Origin: Acanthosepion pharaonis
Lineage: Eukaryota; Mollusca; Cephalopoda; Sepiida; Sepiidae
DNA length: 64,000 nt
Direction: 5' to 3'
Assembly: GCA_903632075.3 (NCBI GenBank)
Contig: CAHIKZ030004289.1
Coordinates: 957,501-1,021,500, forward strand
Position numbers and translations under genes: made by a program. Shown here piece by piece: positions 8,825 to 17,574 of the stretch (its first letter is position 1; the number at the start of each line of letters is the position of its first letter). The notes beneath the pieces are model-generated. The model was given only the letters and a program-made list of their open reading frames with translations, made no database searches and was not told the origin of the DNA.

Positions 8825-9051
8825 TTTATCATTTCACCCACGGGAAACGAATATGGCACAAGGGCGGTTTTATTGTGGGTTTCTCCGAGCCCGTAGGCTC
8901 GGCCAAAAAAAATAGCCTTTTGAAGCCGATTAGACGGGTTCAGGCCCTGTCTACCTCCCCGGACGAAACCTTGCCCTTCGGCAAAGCCTCGTCCGGGTTC
9001 CTCTCTGCTAACGCAGAGAGTTCGACAGACGTCGGAAGTCAGCCCAAGAAC
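8825..9051 (-). mobile_element. SHC element copy a (stem-loop chain, 227 bp)
   Basis: GC-rich insert flanked by a perfect 19 bp direct repeat, TTAGCTGACAGATATGGTA (8806-8824 and 9052-9070), read as a target-site duplication. It contains successive hairpins. One is CCGAGCC/GGCTCGG (8885-8902). Another is CCCGGACGA (8958-8966) with TCGTCCGGG (8989-8997), enclosing TTGCC-CTTC-GGCAA (8971-8984). A third is CTCTCTGC-TAAC-GCAGAGAG (9001-9020). The duplication length suggests retroposition. The strand is chosen because in this orientation all copies end with a GGCCTTGTGCCACAT-like tail. No protein is encoded. Confidence 0.75.
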
Positions 9052-9189
9052 TTAGCTGACAGATATGGTAGATGTCGATAATTCAGAACCAGCGGCGCAC
9101 GCAGTAAGGAAACTGAAAAAAATTTATTACACGTTTATAACAAAGATAGGTTTTTGATTTCTTGAAAGCAAAGAAGTTCACATGGAATT

Positions 9190-9262
9190 TCAATTCTCAA
9201 TGGGTGCTTCACACTTTCGGCCTTGTGCCACATCTAAGCTACGCTTAGAAAATCACGACATA
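9190..9262 (+). mobile_element. SINE-1 3' tail fragment
   Basis: TCTCAATGGGTGCTTCACAC-TTTCGGCCTTGTGCCACATC-TAAGCTACGCTTAGAAAATC matches the SINE-1 3' half at 48510-48575. The tail contains a small CTAAG/CTTAG hairpin. The tRNA-like head is missing. Confidence 0.65.
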
Positions 9263-9344
9263 AAAGACCAATTTTGCAGCGAAAACATGAAACTGGTTCA
9301 AAAACAATGGCTATACAACGAGGTGTGTGTCAACGGACGACAGC

Positions 9345-9447
9345 GCTTACGGCCGTATCACGTTAAAACACCAGTTCCCGCTAGATCACCAAAGTTAAGC
9401 AACGTTGATCCTGGTAACCGCTTGAGAACCCCACCTTTTGTAAGCTT
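9345..9447 (+). pseudogene. 5S rRNA-derived sequence (SINE head)
   Basis: It reads GCTTACGGCCGTATCACGTT, AAAACACCAGTTCCCG, GATCACCAAAGTTAAGCAACG, then GGTAACCGCTTGAGAACCCC and TGTAAGCTT. This is the order of a full-length metazoan 5S rRNA with a deletion of about 16 nt around the TTAGTACTTGGATGG segment. It is not a functional 5S gene: part of the internal promoter is lost, and it is fused to a SINE body. Confidence 0.85.
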
Positions 9448-9705
9448 GAATGTGTGTGGGGTGTAATGGATAACGGCTCGGAATTGGAAGTCAGACAGCC
9501 GAGTTCTAATTCCCGTTGGGTTCGTTATATTCAGTTACTCGCAAATACCATTGGGAAAGATATGAATCCAATTTTTCTCCGCCCAGCTATGGATTAATTA
9601 GTTGAACTTTTATCAGTAAATCATCATTATGTCCCAAAAAATTCTTACAATCTAATAAGATATTTCTGGCTTTAAATAACCTGCTAAATGTCAAAAAACA
9701 GTAAA
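9345..9705 (+). mobile_element. SINE-5S, copy 1: composite 5S-rRNA/tRNA SINE
   Basis: A 5S-rRNA-like head (9345-9447) is followed after about 8 bp by a tRNA-like block with A-box GGTGTAATGGATAACGGCT and B-box CCGAGTTCTAATTCC (9459-9525). The SINE-2 body follows (CGTTATATTCA, GGGAAAGATATGAATCC, CCCAGCTATGG), then a tail with TTTCTGGCTTTAAATAACCTGC that is shared with the copy at 35912-36215. The layout is dual Pol III promoter-derived. 5S-derived SINEs (SINE3 class) and 5S/tRNA composites are known elsewhere in animals. I cannot say whether this one is named. Confidence 0.8.
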
Positions 9706-9744
9706 AAAAAAAACAAAAAAAAACAAATTACTGTATCACAGAAT

Positions 9745-9860
9745 CACTTAACATCAGGAAGAGGCAGTTGAAGTTTATGGAACACGTAATGAGGAAGGCG
9801 GGCTTAGAAAAATTGATACTTACAGGAGAGATAGAGTGAAAGAAAGACAGAAGAGAGTAG
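9745..9860 (+). pseudogene. LINE-B ORF2 C-terminal fragment
   Basis: The frame reads IRKRQLKFMEHVMRKAGLEK then LILTGEIE and a stop. It is equivalent to LINE-B RKRQLKFLGHVMRKEGLENL at 32469-32675. Only this C-terminal window remains before decay. Confidence 0.75.
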
Positions 9861-10184
9861 CGCGTAACATTGTTAATGAGTGCGAATGTGGTTATTTAGC
9901 GAATTATCAACTACTAGCAGTATAAGCCGCCATCGACCAGGTGTTTCATTACTGGGAATTTTTGCCGTTCATTTGGATCAGTTTAAGTTTAAAGTCAGTC
10001 CACCTGAAAATCAATATTTGTAACAACAATTGGATGTAAGTAAGGCATATCCTTAAATGGGGGGGAAGGGTTAAAATTTTGAATGGGGATGGCCTTGAGA
10101 AGGGCCGTTTTTGCGTTCCCAATCTTGCAAGGACTGAACCTCTTTCATGGACCTTTATAATAATAATATGCGATAATTTTTTTT

Positions 10185-10185
<1 letters not shown>

Positions 10186-10241
<56 letters not shown>
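10186..10241. repeat. (AT)n microsatellite
   Basis: About 55 bp of AT. The 9860-10185 stretch holds nothing recognised. Confidence 0.95.
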
Positions 10242-10244
<3 letters not shown>

Positions 10245-10410
10245 TCTAATATTCTTTTGCGTTAGATTTCAACTCTCTAAATTGATTGTACGCTGTTTTT
10301 TACAGTCATTAAATTTTGCCTTTGATTTTTGTGCAAAGTGTAAAAAAAATCAGTTTTTTCGATTTTTCACCTTCAAGATTGTAATATTTTCAAGCCAATT
10401 TGAATAATGA

Positions 10411-10527
10411 GTGGTAAAACAAGATTTGAGAGAAATAACAAAAAGACAAAACTTATTAATAACGACAAGGGACAGAAAGATGTGGAGAGCCATGATCGCC
10501 AACGTCCTGAAGGGAAACGGCACATAA
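10411..10527 (+). pseudogene. LINE-B ORF2 extreme C-terminus
   Basis: The frame beginning GTG at 10411 reads LREITKRQNLLITTRDRKMW then RAMIANVLKGNGT and ends at TAA (10525-10527), followed by A-rich AAGAAGAA. This is the very end of LINE-B ORF2, also seen at 28156-28392, 32290-32340 and 61800-61930. It gives the family's stop codon and A-rich 3' start. Confidence 0.75.
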
Positions 10528-10603
10528 AAAAAGAAGAAAAACCGGACCAATTCAATAAGATTGAAAAATGTAATTATCAGAAATTATAACTTTAAGTATG
10601 TGT

Positions 10604-10850
10604 TGTGGTGTCATGGATAACGGCTCAGGATGAAAAGAGAGTCGAATTCGAACCCGAGTCGCGTAAACATCCTTGAGAAAGACACTAATCCATCTTTTCT
10701 CTCTCCAGCTATGGGTTGAATATTAGGAAAAACAGGGACCTGTATACCTTGGTTGGTAACTAGACCTAGTACGGGAAATATTCTGCCTCGTAAAACCATA
10801 AATCGAAAGAGACATGACTAACCAAATGTATATCACGTAAAGCCCTTGAC
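10604..10850 (+). mobile_element. SINE-2 copy
   Basis: Head TGGTGTCATGGATAACGGCT with B-box-like GAATTCGAACCCGAG. Body blocks are CTCCAGCTATGGGTTGAATA, TATACCTTGGTTGG, GGGAAATATTCTGCC and ATCGAAAGAGACATGA. The full SINE-2 order is preserved, with a shortened region after the B box. It lies directly upstream of a SINE-1 copy. Confidence 0.75.
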
Positions 10851-10861
10851 GTAATCCAAAA

Positions 10862-10985
10862 GATAATGGTATAATGGTTAGCAAGCGTGTCCTGCTATAT
10901 CAGTTTCGACTGAGTAGCAACATCGACTCTCATTGGGCACTCCAAAGTTTCGGCCTTGTGCCACATCTAATCTACGTTTGGTTTT
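10862..10985 (+). mobile_element. SINE-1 copy
   Basis: TGGTATAATGGTTAGCAAGC, then a B-box region GCAACATCGACTCTC (degenerate), CACTCC and TTTCGGCCTTGTGCCACATC. It has the same order as the copies at 3352 and 48450. Confidence 0.7.
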
Positions 10986-11069
10986 TCGTTATAAGATTTT
11001 AAGCGGGAAAGGAAACTTTTCATTGCTCCATCAAAGAGCATATATTCAGAAGAAATATAATCGTGTTCG

Positions 11070-11093
11070 ATAACCTCTACTATAAAAGGCAGG

Positions 11094-11155
<62 letters not shown>

Positions 11156-11885
11156 ACACGGCCACAATTTTCGACGGATCTGCACCAAAATTTACATGCA
11201 CATGCTTCAAGTTAGTGGGAAGACCAAGACCGACTTTGCATTTCCCAACTCCCATTGATAGTGGAAATAATCGATTTTTTCATGCTTCTACCGTAGTTTT
11301 CATGTAGTTTACGGCCATTTTGAGAGAGTGAGAGCCCATAGCTGTCTGCCACGAATAGGCAGGAAGATTCTATTTGCCAGTGTGAGAGCCAACAGCTGAC
11401 TGACACAATTGTTAACTAGCATGCTTGCATGCAAAAATAATCGATAGTTGCATTCGTCACAAGTGGGAAAAATTTAAATCTGCATGGCATTTTACTCCAA
11501 TTGGCTCATTCACTTGCTTAAACTCAACGTTGATTCTGATTCCGCAGAACTGGGTTGGGTGTGAAAAGGTATTTGTTGTTAACATTCTTTTTTCATTCGA
11601 TTTTTCTAGTTACGTGTCCTTTTTTTAAAGCTGATCGTTTTGTGTTCATTTTGTTTAGTTCTTTTTTCGTAACAGATTTAATGTTTAGTATAGAGCTTAG
11701 AAAAAATTCGCAGTGTGCGATAGGCAAGAAGTAAGGCATGTAGCAACATCAGCACGGCAAAGGGCACTCATTTAAAGGCAAGGAAGGGCAAAAATATTTT
11801 AAGTCAAGTGATAGCGATTGGTGTATGAGTCATACGATTTTTGAATCAAGCACGGGCAACGCCGGGCCATGCTGCTAATCATATA
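11070..11885 (-). mobile_element. Repeat F, near full-length copy with internal (CA)n tail
   Basis: On the minus strand it starts AGCAGCATGGCCCGGCGTTG and ends with TTTTGGTGCAGATCCGTCG, a (CA)n array and CCTGCCTTTTATAGTAGAGG. The combination of a CCCGGCGTTGCCCGGG head, an 'ATCxGTxGAAAA' block, (CA)n and TTTATAATAAGTA tail recurs at 38425-38880 and, tail only, at 38990-39115. The microsatellite belongs to the element. Similar sequences are widespread in invertebrates. The class is undecided (LINE 3' end or Helitron-like). Confidence 0.55.
11094..11152. repeat. (TG)n microsatellite within repeat F
   Basis: About 58 bp of uninterrupted TG. It occupies the tail position where repeat F copies at 38824 and 39075 also carry (CA)n. 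Confidence 0.95.
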
Positions 11886-12051
11886 TATAAGCGTATACAA
11901 TTATGACCCATGCGCACCTAAATTCTTATGACAGAGATTCCAGGTCTCTTAGATTGATTTGTTTTTTTACAGTTTATCGACCTTTAGCAAGTTGATTAAA
12001 ACAAAGAAAATATTTTTAGATCGTAAGAATTTTTTGAGGATAATGATTGAC

Positions 12052-12335
12052 TTTGTAGTATAATGAATACCGGCTTGGAATGGTTTAAATCGGTGGGCTG
12101 AGTTCGAATTCCATTTGGTTTCGTTACATTCTCTTCCGAGGAAATACCCCTGGGAAAGGTATGTTCTCCGCCCCCCCCCGATATGGGTTGAATATTAAAA
12201 AAGACAGGGCCCTATAGCCTTGGTTGCAAACCAGTCTACCGTAGAAAGAGACGCTAGCCTAATGCGGGAAATATTCCGCCACGTCAAGCAATGAATCGAA
12301 AGAGACACGATCAACCAAGCGTGTATATTTAGTCG
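12052..12335 (+). mobile_element. SINE-2 copy
   Basis: A-box-like TAGTATAATGAATACCGGCT, B-box GAGTTCGAATTCCA, then GGGAAAGGTATG, ATATGGGTTGAATAT, TATAGCCTTGGTTGCAAACC, AGTCTACCG, GCGGGAAATATTCCGCC and ATCGAAAGAGACACGATCAA. A complete body. An SHC copy follows immediately. Confidence 0.8.
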
Positions 12336-12575
12336 TCCCCCCCCCCCACGAGGGCGTCATGTGGCACAAGGCCGGTTTAACGTGGGCACTCCGAGCCCGT
12401 GGGCTCGGCCAAAAATATGTCCATTTGAACCCGTATAAACGGGTTCAGGGCCGGTCTACTTCCCCGAAGGAGACTCCGCCCTTCGGCGTAGCCTCCTTCG
12501 GGTTCCTCCCGCCCGAAAGCAGAGAGTTGAACCGAACTGTCGCTCAAGAGTTGAGCACTGGACTTAGTCCAAATG
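12336..12575 (-). mobile_element. SHC element copy b
   Basis: Hairpins: CCGAGCCC-GT-GGGCTCGG (12391-12408), perfect; GAACCCGT-ATAA-ACGGGTTC (12427-12446), perfect; CCCGAAGGAG (12463-12472) with CTCCTTCGGG (12493-12502), enclosing CGCC-CTTC-GGCG (12477-12488). The fourth hairpin is broken here. A C-rich run and CACGAGGGCG lie at the GTGGCACAAGGCC end, as in the copy at 60698. Compared with copy a, the third stem differs in sequence but stays perfectly paired. Confidence 0.75.
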
Positions 12576-12875
12576 ATAACTCAAATGGTTAATTTTAAGT
12601 AACTACTTTTAAGCAGAGAGTATTGGATTGATTCAGATATTTTAGAAATGGTTATTTTTTTTTCTATGAAATAAACAATGAACGAATTAAATTTAACTGT
12701 CCTGGAAAATTCGTTGAAACTGAGGAAATATGAATTGTTCAGCACAATAAAGGAATTATAATTAGCCCAAAATAGGAAATAGAAAACTCTAAAGAAATAC
12801 AAGCTCGAAAGAATTAGGTTAATTTGTTCAGTTTCTTTCTGATATATCTCAAGAGACACTCAAAGAAATAATTCT

Positions 12876-12940
12876 TAGACGCCTCCATTTAAGTAAACTT
12901 AAACACGCCTCCATTTAAGTAAACTTAAATGGAGGCGTGT
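12876..12940. repeat. 25 bp direct repeat ending in a perfect 38 bp palindrome
   Basis: CGCCTCCATTTAAGTAAACT occurs twice in tandem, and the second copy is completed by its own inverse: ACACGCCTCCATTTAAGT, AA, ACTTAAATGGAGGCGTGT (12903-12940). Flanking GAAATAATTC and GAATTATTTC extend the symmetry. Confidence 0.85.
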
Positions 12941-12957
12941 ATGAATTATTTCATGAT

Positions 12958-12969
12958 AATATATATATA

Positions 12970-13043
<74 letters not shown>
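12958..13043. repeat. (AT)n then (GTAT)n compound microsatellite
   Basis: AT repeats with one TTA interruption pass into six GTAT units. Confidence 0.95.
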
Positions 13044-13147
13044 CAAGTATAGGATTGCTGTATACGGAATAAATTCCAATAACCAAAAAATACTATTCTT
13101 AAAAGAGTGCTCAATACAGTGTACAGAAAATATAAGATTTACATCCA

Positions 13148-13232
13148 TATGAGATTTTAACGTTTAGTCAAACTGAGTTTTTGGCCTCATATTAGATTTT
13201 AGCGTTTATTCAAACTGAGTTTTTGGCCTTTC
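13148..13232. repeat. ~43 bp tandem duplication
   Basis: AGATTTTAACGTTTAGTCAA...ACTGAGTTTTTGGCCTCATA is followed by a second unit AGATTTTAGCGTTTATTCAA...ACTGAGTTTTTGGCCTTTC. Confidence 0.8.
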
Positions 13233-13614
13233 AATTAAAACAAAATAAATAACAACATGTATGTATTTTTCCTCGGTTTCTTTAAATAATTTTATAATAT
13301 TTTAAACTTAATACAGATTAAATTTAAAATTGCTAATTTTTAATTTTATAGTAAAATTTAATAGTAACTAGAATGATTTCTATTTTAGCCTAACCCTAAT
13401 ATTAAGTCATTAATTTATTTTAAACAAGGTTCGTGATCAAGTTTTTTGAATCCTCATATACTTGTATTTTGATTGGTCATTGTATGTTTGGCCGATTTCA
13501 ACCTTTTAAAACAATTTATTCTATATTCAACACCATCACTTGATAAGACACCAGAAGTGTGAAAAAAATGGCTATTTTTGTAGTGATATTTATGTTACAA
13601 TTTCCGAATAAATT

Positions 13615-13645
<31 letters not shown>

Positions 13646-13805
13646 GGAATGGACTTTTCTTTTATTAACCTGGCAAATTTTAATTTATTGTTTAAACTTT
13701 ATTTTAATGAATACCCATATTTGATTAGACGCTCTGTTTGTTTATTAAACAGTGTGTTTATTTCCATCGGAGAACGGTTATTTTTCTAGATTTTTCGATT
13801 ATATA

Positions 13806-14169
13806 TATAAGATGTACATTATTCGGATCATTTTTGTTGATATTTTTATTACAACATTATTCGGATCATCTTTATCGATATATTTATTACAACGTGTCGG
13901 CTGTTGTAGGCTCCGGCTTCTTCAGGTGGTTGGAATGTCGAACTGAACCCTTTATTTCGCTCACTCGTTCCAAGCACCATGTGTTAATGAATGTCAGTTA
14001 TCAGTTATCTCCTGTTAATTCCCCTCTCCAAGTTCTCCACTGTCTTAACCGGGTATTGAACCCACACAGTCAATGGATCTAATCAACGCCTTTATCCACT
14101 GTGCCATGTGTCCTTTATGACATCTGCGTATGAATTTCTGAGTATTATAAACCTAATGTCTCAGCAACC
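13806..14169 (-). mobile_element. PLE terminal repeat, left arm of a large inverted repeat
   Basis: Inverse of the PLE repeat: ACATTATTCGGAT (twice), then CGGCTGTTGTAGGCTCCGGCT, TCTTCAGGTGG, then the tRNA-like region ending CACTGTGCCATGTGTCC, then TTCTGAGTATTATAAACC and GTCTCAGCAACC. The arm is mirrored at 14226-14500 across a 56 bp spacer. Confidence 0.7.
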
Positions 14170-14225
14170 ATTTTTTGTGCTCATAATGCAATCTTTGCTG
14201 TTATATGAGCACTGTTAAAAAAAAA

Positions 14226-14500
14226 GGTTGCTGAGACATTAGGTTTATAATACTCAGAAATTCATACACAGATGTCCTCAAGGACACATGGCACAGTGGA
14301 TAAAGGCGTTGATTAAATACAGTGACAGGACCCAAAGAGTGTTAAGGCAGTGAGGAACTTGGAGAGGGAATTACCAGGATCTAACTGAAATAAAGGTTTC
14401 AGTTCGGCATTCCAACTACCTGAATTCCAACAGCCGAAACATTCTTATAAATATGGCGACAAAGTGGAGGACAATAGTGTACATAATACCTCATCTCAGA
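14226..14500 (+). mobile_element. PLE terminal repeat, right arm
   Basis: GGTTGCTGAGACATTAGG and TTTATAATACTCAGAAATTC mirror the left arm almost perfectly. GGACACATGGCACAGTGGAT and the degraded body follow, with CAGCCGAAACATTCTTATAA at the end. Together with 13806-14169 this would fold into a hairpin of several hundred bases. Confidence 0.7.
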
Positions 14501-14584
14501 TATATAGACAGATATATAAGATTTCGCGAATATCTGTATAAGATATATATAAGATGCATGTAATATATATATAAAATTTCTCGA

Positions 14585-14608
14585 ATATATATATATATAT
14601 ATATTGAT
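14585..14608. repeat. (AT)n microsatellite
   Basis: Short AT array after several ATAAGATATATATAAGAT-like repeats (14510-14575). The 14610-15130 stretch has no recognised feature apart from a few GATA units at 14687. Confidence 0.9.
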
Positions 14609-15130
14609 CCAAGTGTCTCGTACATAACTATTTATCAAATGCAGAAGGAAATTCAACCACAACTTCGATTTCAATAATGCCACATAGATAGATAGATGGC
14701 AAAGCAGATCAGTTTAGATCATCAGCAAAGATTCCATTAGATTTCTTTTCGATTTTTATCAGCGAAAATATATTAAATTAAAGAAAGTAAATTATTACAG
14801 CTTAGCACCAGAAATGTGCTAACCTACAATAATAATTATAGGGTTCATCACTTCTTCCTATCGGGTCACTATACTGCACTCACCCAGTGTTGCGCACAGA
14901 ACCTTAGCTGTAGTGTTAAGGTTTCAATGCCGTTAAATGTTCATGAATCTTCAAGATTAGGGCAAACTAGAAGATGTTCCATAATTCCTCACATTGGTAG
15001 TTGAGATCGTCATTGGTGACATTCCCATTTCTGCAAGTTGGCTCGACAGTGAACAACAGCTGTTCAGAGGCGATTCAGACATGGCCAGAACGGCCAGGTA
15101 TCACTGATGTCAGATGGGGGATTCTGAAGG

Positions 15131-15131
<1 letters not shown>

Positions 15132-15167
<36 letters not shown>
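15132..15167. repeat. (GA)n microsatellite
   Basis: Uninterrupted GA array. 15170-15790 is otherwise unrecognised. Confidence 0.95.
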
Positions 15168-15169
<2 letters not shown>

Positions 15170-15799
15170 GTTCCAAGTTGTTAAGGTAGCTACACCACAG
15201 GGCCAGATGTTGAGAAGGAGCTCTGTAGTTCAGCGGTTCGACTGAATGAAGAATACCGTGTCTTGACGTGAGCCACTTTGTCATTGTTTCACAACAGTGG
15301 AATGGAAAAAGAGGGCCAGTTTCCTGCTTCAACTTCTCAGGATGGAAGTGGACTGTCCTTTTGATATCCAGCCATTGCAGTCTACGACGTCAGAAAACAA
15401 AAAATACAGCTGAAACAAAAGTATTTCACACACGTTTTCTGTAGTGTCTTTTCTAGGTATACTCCTTATTTTTACGATCGAAAAGCTAACTGAAACGCTT
15501 ATATTAAGAGAATGATTTGGCCCTTACTGGCAATACTTTTCCGAATCTGCATTACCCATTTTTTTTTTTTTGTATATTATAGAGATCTGCATGTCTCCAT
15601 GTAAATTGAACTATTTTTGTCCAAATAAGTTTAGGGAAATCTCTTTGGAAAATAATGCATATTTTCAATGACAAGCAAAGGCTTGCACTGCGTAGAGAAT
15701 GTCGTTTAACATCTTGTGTTTCAAATTGCCTTCTATATGATGTTTAGAAACCCACAGATGATTTCATGTCTTTAAAAATAAATTTCCAGACAGATATCA

Positions 15800-16795
15800 A
15801 CTTACCACTGGAAAATGTGTTAACCGTTCTCTATCAGTCATTTGAGAGACCACTTTCCGTCTTCCATCCGCACAGCTGATGCTAAAATCTATGAGAGTGA
15901 CTCGTTGTATCTTAATGTTTTCCATTGACATGAAGTGGAATTATTATATTGAAACAATGGCTAGATCTACTGCTATGAAATTTGGTTCACTGTATCGGGC
16001 TAGATAACATTTCTCTCCAGAATCAGCTTTACCTATTTATAAGTCGGCCATTTTTCCATGATTTGACTATTACTACCATATATAGTCTAATGCTCCTGCT
16101 CTTGACTGTTACTACCATATATAGTCTAATGCTCCTGCTTCTTGACTATTACTGCCATATATAGTCTAATGCTCCTGGTCTTGACTGTTACTACCATATA
16201 TAGTCTAATGCTCCTGCTCTTGACTGTCACTGCCATATATAGTCTAATGCTCCTGCTCTTGACTGTCACTGCCATATATAGTCTAATGCTCCTGCTCTTG
16301 ACTGTTACTGCTAGATATAGTCTAATGCTCCTGGTCTTGACTATTACTACCATATATAGTCTAATGCTCCTGGTCTTGACTATTACTACCATATATAGTC
16401 TAATGCTCCTGCTCTTGACTGTTACTGCTATATATAGTCTAATACTCCTGGTCTTGACTATTACTACCATATATAGTCTAACGCTCCTGCATTTAGAGAT
16501 TCTTGATAAAATCTAAAGAAGAATCTGCAATGTTCTTGGTCCTGAGATGGTATTTCAAATGTGTTTTTTTTAATAAATTTTTCATGGTAATGTCTCTGAT
16601 GAAGTTTCCTCCATGGTACTTTATTAATTTAAGTAATAGTTTGACAGCAACGTACAGTCATTTTACAGTTGAAATGGCTAGACCTAACCGTAAGTTCTAT
16701 GCTAACATTTTCTATCGCACTTCTCGCTCGCGTAACCCACTTCCGGCTTCTTACTTCCTAGTTAACTAGGTAAAAATTTAAATGCAATGCCAATC
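15800..16795 (+). pseudogene. LINE-A reverse transcriptase C-terminal part, with internal minisatellite
   Basis: Fragments in order: MKWNYYIETMARSTAMKFGS, LYRAR, HFSPESALPIYKS. Then comes a 39 bp minisatellite (16061-16490) that replaces the MEYCCHIWSxAP segment. The ORF then resumes with LEILDKI and RRICNVLGPEM, and ends with FTVEMARPNRKFYAN, IFYRTSRSRNPLPAS and a stop. This is the RT thumb/C-terminal region of LINE-A. The upstream palm (YADD) is absent, and frameshifts and stops make it non-functional. Its 3' flank to 17530 is shared with the copy at 34225. Confidence 0.8.
16061..16490 (+). repeat. 39 bp minisatellite, about 11 units, in frame with LINE-A ORF2
   Basis: The unit is TTGACTATTACTACCATATA then TAGTCTAATGCTCCTGGTC with few variants. 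Because 39 is a multiple of 3, the translation is a 13-residue repeat (TITTIYSLMLLVL-like), and both strands stay open across it. The unit resembles the LINE-A segment for MEYCCHIWSxAPxxxLE (for example 20078-20140), and the LINE ORF continues directly after the last unit. The array therefore grew inside the element. Confidence 0.9.
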
Positions 16796-17530
16796 GTTAT
16801 CTTCTGTTTTCTTAATTCTTGCTCTTTTATTAACCTCTCACCTTAACAGTATTTTTCTGTTACTCTCTAACACGTACTAAGTTTTTTGCGTCTTAAATAC
16901 TTTATTGCCTTGCTTGGATTGAAAGAATTACAACAATAAGGGGTCAAATGAAAAGATGACAGTTATGGGTGAAAGGTGCGCTCGAAACTGTTTTATGCTT
17001 GATGTCGACTGGTTTAAACAAAACCTTCTTTTCCATTTTTTTCTACTGATGAAGACGTCATGCGTCCATTCTTTGGTTGGTTTAAACACCGTCTTCCATT
17101 ATACAACAGACACTCCTTTCTTTCTTTCTTTCTTTCTTTCTTTTCTATTTTCTTATCTTCGCACGACATTCGCTTTTTTTCTGAGGAGACGAAACGAGAT
17201 GGTGTGGTTTCCTTTCATCTCTTAAAGAACTGTAGGATCACGCATTTGAAAGTGGCTTTCCCAATTTAAAGTCCGTTTAACCCTGGCTTAGACTGAGCTA
17301 CAATACGCCTTCTTTGGAAAGTCTGACTCTTCATGAGGTTACGGAGTACGTCGAATCACGAAGCTATTGTGCAGTTATTCCTCTTTGTTTTTTTTCTCAA
17401 TAGTAAATTAAATAATAACCAACGTTTACATCCTCGTCAAATGTCAAATTTAAGAAAAATAAGCGTGCTTATTTACGTAAATTACGTCTCTGTAGGAATC
17501 CAACAAGGCAATTCATTGATACGTTGAATT
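16796..17530 (+). repeat. LINE-A 3' UTR-like region, shared with 34380-35060
   Basis: Blocks shared in order with 34380-35060: TTGCCTTGCTTG...GAAAGAATTA, AAGGGGTCAAAT, GCGCTCGA.ACTGTTTTATGC, TCTGAGGAGAC, CCTGGCTTAGACTGAG, CACAATACACCTTCTTT-like, and GGCAATTCATTGA. A (CTTT)n tract at 17117-17145 and TTATTGCCTTGCTTGG near 16900 are part of it. It is non-coding. Confidence 0.7.
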
Positions 17531-17574
17531 CAGGAGTGATAAAACCTAAAGGTAGCATGGACATTAATATACAT

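Noticed and set aside
9345..9447. A 5S rRNA gene
   Set aside because: It has an internal deletion, is fused to a SINE body and recurs in truncated form with the same junction. It is a SINE head.
9455..9530. A tRNA gene (also considered at 27590, 42393 and 48450)
   Set aside because: A and B boxes are present, but no full cloverleaf with an acceptor stem can be drawn, and the sequences are repeated with SINE bodies.
16126..16516. Overlapping 114- and 124-codon frames on both strands
   Set aside because: Both come from the 39 bp minisatellite, whose length is a multiple of 3. They describe the repeat, not independent proteins.
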